In this document: positions 6,641 through 10,221 of the stretch, piece after piece | Numbering within the stretch: the stretch's first letter is position 1 | Layout: each line of letters begins with the position of its first letter | NCBI GenBank assembly: GCA_937910255.1 | Contig: CALEOQ010000288.1 | Span: forward strand, 1 to 10,221 | Origin: an uncultured Caulobacteraceae bacterium | GTDB taxonomy: Bacteria; Pseudomonadota; Alphaproteobacteria; Caulobacterales; Caulobacteraceae | Direction: 5' to 3' | Length of the DNA: 10,221 nt | Program-made: the position numbers and the translations under genes | The notes under the pieces: model-generated | The model's database searches: none | What the model saw: the letters and a program-made list of their open reading frames with translations, nothing else | Told to the model about the DNA's origin: nothing

Positions 6641-9418
6641 ATGCGTGGGAAACTTGCTGTGGCCGTCCTTGGGACGGCCCTCTTTCTTTCGGGCGTAGGG
6701 GCGGAGGCGCAGACCGCTGGGACGGTGTCGCCGCCCCGCACGGTGTTCGGATTCGATATCGGCGACGACTACAAGCTCGCCGACTACACCCAGCTCGAAA
6801 CCTACTGGAAGCGGCTGGCCGGTGAGTCCGACCGGATGCTGCTGACCACCATCGGCAAGAGCGCCGAGGGGCGCGACCAGCTGATGGCCATCGTCTCGGC
6901 CCCGGAAAACCTCGCCCGGCTCGACCATTACAAGGGCATTTCCCGCCGCCTGGCCAAGGCCAAGGATCTGACCGAGGCCCAGGCCAAGGCCCTTGCCGCC
7001 GAGGGCAAGACGGTGGTGTGGATCGACGGCGGCCTCCACGCCACCGAGACCGTCGGCGCGCAGCAGCTGACCCAGACGCTCTATGAGATGGTCAGCGGAC
7101 AGGACGCCGAGACCAAGCGCTTCCTGCAGGACAACATCATCCTGTTCGTGCCGGCCAATCCCGACGGCATGGAGCTGGTTTCAGACTGGTACATGCGCAA
7201 GTCCGATCCCGCCGAGCGCAGCTTCGGCGACATTCCGCGGCTCTATCAAAAGTATGTCGGCCACGACAACAACCGCGACTTCCTGATGTCGAACCAACCC
7301 GAGAACATCAATATCAACCGGGTGCTCTATCGGGAGTGGTTTCCCCAGATCGTCTATAATCACCACCAGGCGGGGCCTCCCGGCATGGTCGTGTTCATCC
7401 CGCCCTTCCGAGACCCCTACAACTACAACCTCGAGCCCATGGTCATCACCGGGCTGGACGGGGTCGGCGCGGCCATGACCGACCGGCTGATCCGCGAGGG
7501 CAAGCCGGGATCTGGCCGCCGCAGCGTCGCCACCTATTCCAACTGGACCAACGCCACCCTGAGATCGACGGCCCTCTTCCACAACGCCATCGGCATCCTG
7601 ACGGAGATCACCGGCTCCCCGACGCCGATGACCATCGACCTGCTGCCCAAGAACCAGATCGCCCGCAACGACCTGCCCATGCCCATCGCACCGCAGGAAT
7701 GGCGCTTTCACCAGCCCATCGCCTATTCGGTCAGCATGAACCGCGCGGTGCTCGACTTCGCGTCCCGCAATCGTGAAAACCTGCTGTTCGGCATGTACCG
7801 CATGGGGCGGAACGGCATCGAGAAGGGCCAGCGGGACTCCTGGACCATCACGCCCACGGACATCGCCAAGCTCGAGGCCGCCGTTGAGGCTGCGCCGCCC
7901 TTCAAGCCCACCGGGGACACCTGGCGGCGGTCAGAGGCGGTCGATCCGGCCCTGTTCTCTACGCTGCGCGCGCCCGCGGACCGCGATCCCCGCGGCTACA
8001 TCATCCCTGCCGACCAAGCCGACCTTCCGACGGCTGTGGCCCTGGTCAATGTGCTGATCAAGGGCGGGGTTGACGTGGACCGGGCCACCCGGTCGTTCAC
8101 CGTCGGCGGCAAGACCTATCCCGCCGGCTCCTATGTGGTGAAGACCGGCCAGGCCTACCGCTCCACCGTGCTCGACATCTTCGAGCCGCAAAACCATCCC
8201 GACGACTTCCCCTATCCGGGCGGCCCGCCGATCCCGCCCTATGACGTCGCCGGCTACACCCTGGCCTACCAGATGGGCGTGGACTTCGACCGCATCCTCG
8301 ACGGGTTCGAGGCCCCAGTGGAACCGGTCGCCGACGTGATCGCCCCGCCCCCGGGCCGCATCCTCGGCCAGGGCGCCGGCGGCTATCTGATCAGCCACGA
8401 GACCAACAACGCCTTCATCATCCAGAACCGCCTGCTGGCGGCCGGCAAGCCGGTCTTCTGGCTGACTTCGGAAGTCGTCCACGGCGGCGAGACCTTCGCC
8501 CCGGGCGCCTTCTGGGTCCCGGCCGGCGACGGTGTTCGCGAACTGCTGGAAGACGCGGTCCGCGACACGGGGGTTAATGCTTATGCCGCCGCCGCCCAGC
8601 CGGCGTCCCCCACCTTGCCGATCAAGCCGGTGCGCATCGCCCTTGTGGACACCTATGGCGGCGTCATGCCGTCGGGCTGGATTCGCTGGATCTTCGAGCA
8701 GTTCGAGTTCCCCTATGAGGTGGTCTATCCTCAAGGCCTGGACGCCGGAAACCTCAACGCCAAGTATGACGTCATCGTCTTCGCCAACGACGTCATCCCG
8801 TCCGATCCACGCCGCGAACGGGGCCAGCCGGATGCGGCCTCGATCCCGGCCGAATTCCGCGGCTGGCTCGGCAAGATCACGCCTGAAACCACCGTGCCGC
8901 AGCTGGATCGCTTCGTTCGGCAGGGGGGCGCGTTGATCGCGATCGGCAGCTCAACCCGCCTGGCCCAGGACCTCGGCCTCCCGGTGCAGGACGCGCTGGT
9001 CAACGCCCAGGGCGAGCATCTGCCACGGACCGAGTTCTTCGTCCCCGGGGCCATCATGACCAATGTGGTCGATGTCAGCGATCCCCTGGCCTACGGCATG
9101 ACCGAGGAGGTAAAGGTCTATTATTACAACAGCCCGGCCTTCAAGGTCGCCCCGGGCGCCGACGGCGTCCGGACCGTGGCCAGCTTCCCTGGTCCTGACA
9201 CGATGATCAGCGGCTGGGCCCTGGGCCAGGCCAAGCTCGACGGCGCCAGCTCCATCGTCGAAGCCGACCTTGGCCGCGGCAAGGTGTTCCTGATGGGCCC
9301 GGAAGTGACCCAGCGGGGCCAGTCCCACGGAACCTACAAGTTCCTGTTCAACGGCCTGTTCTACGGACCGGCCGCGGCGGCCCAGAGCGGCGCGAGCCCC
9401 GCCGGGGCCGGTCGGTGA
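6641..9418 (+). CDS. Secreted M14-family zinc carboxypeptidase with C-terminal amidotransferase-like domain
   Basis: A 925-residue exported metallopeptidase. Residues 1-23 form a signal peptide (cleavage near AEA|QT). The M14 catalytic domain is at about 40-390. It has the zinc-binding HxxE motif (H133-ATE136 in GGLHATETVG), NPDG (173-176), the Asn-Arg pair N211-R212 expected to bind the substrate carboxylate, the third zinc ligand as one of H241/H242 (YNHHQAGPPG), and the likely catalytic base E322 (ILTEITGSP). A middle region of unclear fold follows. From about 664 (VRIALVDTYGGVMPSGWIRWIFEQFEFPYEVV...YDVIVFAND) the sequence resembles the class I glutamine-amidotransferase-like fold found at the end of such long M14 proteins, probably non-catalytic. 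It would release C-terminal amino acids from peptides in the periplasm or outside the cell. The ATG at 6641 is chosen because it opens the signal peptide; a GTG at 6635 is also in frame. The gene lies 164 bp after the FecR-like gene, and its stop overlaps the porin start. Confidence 0.94.
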   Translation: MRGKLAVAVLGTALFLSGVGAEAQTAGTVSPPRTVFGFDIGDDYKLADYTQLETYWKRLAGESDRMLLTTIGKSAEGRDQLMAIVSAPENLARLDHYKGISRRLAKAKDLTEAQAKALAAEGKTVVWIDGGLHATETVGAQQLTQTLYEMVSGQDAETKRFLQDNIILFVPANPDGMELVSDWYMRKSDPAERSFGDIPRLYQKYVGHDNNRDFLMSNQPENININRVLYREWFPQIVYNHHQAGPPGMVVFIPPFRDPYNYNLEPMVITGLDGVGAAMTDRLIREGKPGSGRRSVATYSNWTNATLRSTALFHNAIGILTEITGSPTPMTIDLLPKNQIARNDLPMPIAPQEWRFHQPIAYSVSMNRAVLDFASRNRENLLFGMYRMGRNGIEKGQRDSWTITPTDIAKLEAAVEAAPPFKPTGDTWRRSEAVDPALFSTLRAPADRDPRGYIIPADQADLPTAVALVNVLIKGGVDVDRATRSFTVGGKTYPAGSYVVKTGQAYRSTVLDIFEPQNHPDDFPYPGGPPIPPYDVAGYTLAYQMGVDFDRILDGFEAPVEPVADVIAPPPGRILGQGAGGYLISHETNNAFIIQNRLLAAGKPVFWLTSEVVHGGETFAPGAFWVPAGDGVRELLEDAVRDTGVNAYAAAAQPASPTLPIKPVRIALVDTYGGVMPSGWIRWIFEQFEFPYEVVYPQGLDAGNLNAKYDVIVFANDVIPSDPRRERGQPDAASIPAEFRGWLGKITPETTVPQLDRFVRQGGALIAIGSSTRLAQDLGLPVQDALVNAQGEHLPRTEFFVPGAIMTNVVDVSDPLAYGMTEEVKVYYYNSPAFKVAPGADGVRTVASFPGPDTMISGWALGQAKLDGASSIVEADLGRGKVFLMGPEVTQRGQSHGTYKFLFNGLFYGPAAAAQSGASPAGAGR

Positions 9419-9816
9419 GGCGAGGCGAGGCTCGTCCTCGCCTGCGCCTTGTTCTTGCGGCCGGGGCCTGCCTTCTGGCGGTCCCGGCCGTTGCGGCGTC
9501 TCAGACGATCAGCCTGGACGCCCTGAAGTACGAGTCCGCCGGCGGCCGTGTTCAGATCAGGCCCAAGGCCCGCATCTTCCTGGACGGCGCGAGCATCTCC
9601 GGTTCCGACGACCCAGCCCGCAACGCCGGCGCGCACGACATCCGCACCCTCTATTTCGGCGTGGAAGGCGCCGTTGACAGGGTGACCTTCACCCTGGTGG
9701 CCGACTTCGCCGGCGACGAGCCGGCCCTGCGCAGCGCCTACCTGGCCTGGAGCGAGCCCACCCCGGCCGGAGATCTTGAGATCACCCTGGGCAATCGCCT
9801 CACCGAGCGCGGCCTT
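9415..9816 (+). CDS. Phosphate-selective porin O/P-like protein, N-terminal part (chimeric 3' end)
   Basis: Starts at GTG 9415, overlapping the peptidase stop by 4 nt (GTGA), which suggests translational coupling in one operon. The first roughly 28 residues form a signal peptide (RLRLVLAAGACLLAVPAVAAS). Then come ISLDALKYESAGGRVQIRPKARIFLDGASISGSDD, HDIRTLYFGVEGAVDRVTFTLVADFAGDEPALRSAYLAW and LEITLGNRLTERGL. These resemble the first barrel strands of OprO/OprP-type outer-membrane porins: R...G.EG......TF..DFAG....L..AYL.W. Full family members are around 400 residues, so about two thirds is missing. The reading frame stays open to 10110 only because it runs through foreign lpd sequence (antisense) and adapter. 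The last reliable porin codon is somewhere between 9790 and 9816. Actual solute specificity cannot be told: phosphate selectivity depends on residues not present here. Confidence 0.75.
9790..9816. other. Chimeric junction zone between porin and lpd sequence
   Basis: Upstream, the + strand makes sense as a porin up to about LGNRLTERGL. Downstream, the - strand makes sense as lipoamide dehydrogenase, ending ...EATKAALGEAI. Both readings use the same bases here, so the join lies inside a short stretch that could have been shared by the two parent sequences. This is typical of PCR template switching or of a false join in a short-read assembly graph. A natural rearrangement is less likely, because the lpd piece ends in adapter only about 260 bp later. 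Confidence 0.8.
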
Positions 9817-10075
9817 GGTGGCCTCCATCACCGACTCACCCAGGGTTGGGTGCGGATGGATGGTGAGCCCGATGTCCAGGGCCTCCGCCGACATCTCGAT
9901 GGCCAGGCCGGCCTCGCTGATGATGTCCGAGGCGTGGGCGCCGACGATGGTGACACCGAGCACGAGCTTGGAGTGGGCGTCGATGACGACCTTGATGAAC
10001 CCGTCGGTCTCGCCATTGGCGATGGCCTTGCCGATGGCGGCGAAGGGCACCTTTCCGACCTTGACCTCGTGGCCG
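9790..10075 (-). CDS. lpdA: Dihydrolipoamide dehydrogenase (E3), C-terminal fragment
   Basis: About 95 codons running from the P5 adapter edge at 10075 down to the porin junction. The reading GHEVKVGKVPFAAIGKAIANGETDGFIKVVID, then KLVLGVTIVGAHASDIISEAGLAIEMSAEALDIGLTIHPHPTLGESVMEATKAAL, is the C-terminal dimerisation domain of the flavoprotein E3. E3 reoxidises the lipoyl groups of 2-oxoacid dehydrogenase complexes. The HPHPTLGE segment contains the His (HPT) and Glu forming the proton-relay pair at the partner subunit's active site. The FAD and NAD domains are absent, since adapter replaces everything upstream. The few final codons after GEAI are probably also lost at the porin junction. The complex it serves (pyruvate, 2-oxoglutarate or branched-chain) cannot be told. 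It most likely belongs elsewhere in the genome, or in another genome if the sample was mixed. Confidence 0.88.
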
Positions 10076-10133
10076 AGATCGGAAGAGCGTCGTGTAGGGA
10101 AAGAGTGTAGATCTCGGTGGTCGCCGTATCATT
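10076..10133 (-). other. Illumina P5 universal adapter (reverse complement)
   Basis: All 58 nt match the reverse complement of the TruSeq universal adapter: AGATCGGAAGAGCGTCGTGT at the start and GGTCGCCGTATCATT at the end. The P5 side carries no index, so with the 6-nt index on the P7 side a single-indexed library is implied. Translations give well-known contaminant peptides (FFFNDTATTEIYTLSLHDAL, IRRPPRSTLFPYTTLFRS). The sequence is synthetic. Confidence 0.99.
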
Positions 10134-10221
10134 AAAAAAAAAAACAGACGTCGAGTCTGTCACCAGTGGGCGTTGCGCCCATCTCGATCCGGACGCACTG
10201 TAATATCGTGCTGTCCGAGCC
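10134..10221. other. A-run and unassigned tail beyond the P5 adapter
   Basis: Eleven A residues (10134-10144) follow the adapter, as in reads that run off the end of a library molecule. The remaining 77 bases have balanced composition and contain two short inverted repeats: CAGAC/GTCTG (10145-10149 and 10155-10159) and TGGGCG/CGCCCA (10167-10172 and 10176-10181). The reverse strand is open in one frame throughout, but 25 codons are too few to judge. It may be another read joined through the A-run. No feature can be assigned. Confidence 0.75.

Noticed and set aside
9361..10050. 229-residue - strand protein starting MPFAAIGK
   Set aside because: Only its first part is lipoamide dehydrogenase; the rest is the antisense of the porin and peptidase genes after the chimeric join. 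The internal GTG start is not the gene's start.
9415..10110. 231-residue fusion protein extending the porin to 10110
   Set aside because: The part after about 9816 translates the antisense of lpd and then adapter (ending in EIGRASCRERV, a known adapter peptide), so it is not a real fusion.

Overview
The window is about 10 kb of high-GC DNA, probably from an alphaproteobacterium of the Caulobacterales type (Caulobacter, Phenylobacterium or Brevundimonas-like). That placement is inferred from protein character and gene mix (TonB-dependent receptor, FecI/FecR-type regulation, large M14 carboxypeptidase, OprO/P-like porin, DUF6152-like protein, lipoamide dehydrogenase tail). No rRNA, tRNA, CRISPR array or insertion sequence was seen.

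Both ends are library artefact. Positions 46-109 are an Illumina TruSeq-style P7 adapter with a 6-nt index. Positions 10076-10133 are the complete P5 universal adapter in reverse complement, followed by an A-run and 77 unexplained bases. Biological sequence therefore lies within about 110-10075. Even there, the right end looks chimeric: a porin gene read on the + strand changes, inside roughly 9790-9816, into the C-terminal end of a dihydrolipoamide dehydrogenase gene read on the - strand. The left flank (110 to about 387) holds the first 50 codons of a DUF6152-like gene cut by the adapter, and its linkage to the rest is unproven.

The trustworthy core runs from a LysR-family regulator (-) and a TonB-dependent receptor (-), across a 353-bp divergent intergenic region, to a sodium:dicarboxylate/amino-acid symporter of the DAACS family (+). 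An ECF sigma factor of the FecI type follows (+), overlapped by 86 nt by a 90-residue FecR-like protein that has only the cytoplasmic N-terminal (DUF4880) domain. Next come a 925-residue secreted M14 zinc carboxypeptidase (+) and, overlapping its stop codon by 4 nt (GTGA), an outer-membrane phosphate-selective-type porin (+, truncated by the chimera).

Taken together, the core reads as a nutrient-scavenging locus. An outer-membrane receptor and a porin would admit peptides or anions, a periplasmic carboxypeptidase would release terminal amino acids, and an inner-membrane symporter would import acidic amino acids or dicarboxylates. LysR and a FecI/mini-FecR pair would control it. This functional linkage is inference from gene order; substrates cannot be read from the sequence. 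The most interesting biology is the membrane-free FecR-like protein overlapping its sigma factor. The most important practical observation is the adapter contamination and chimerism at both ends.
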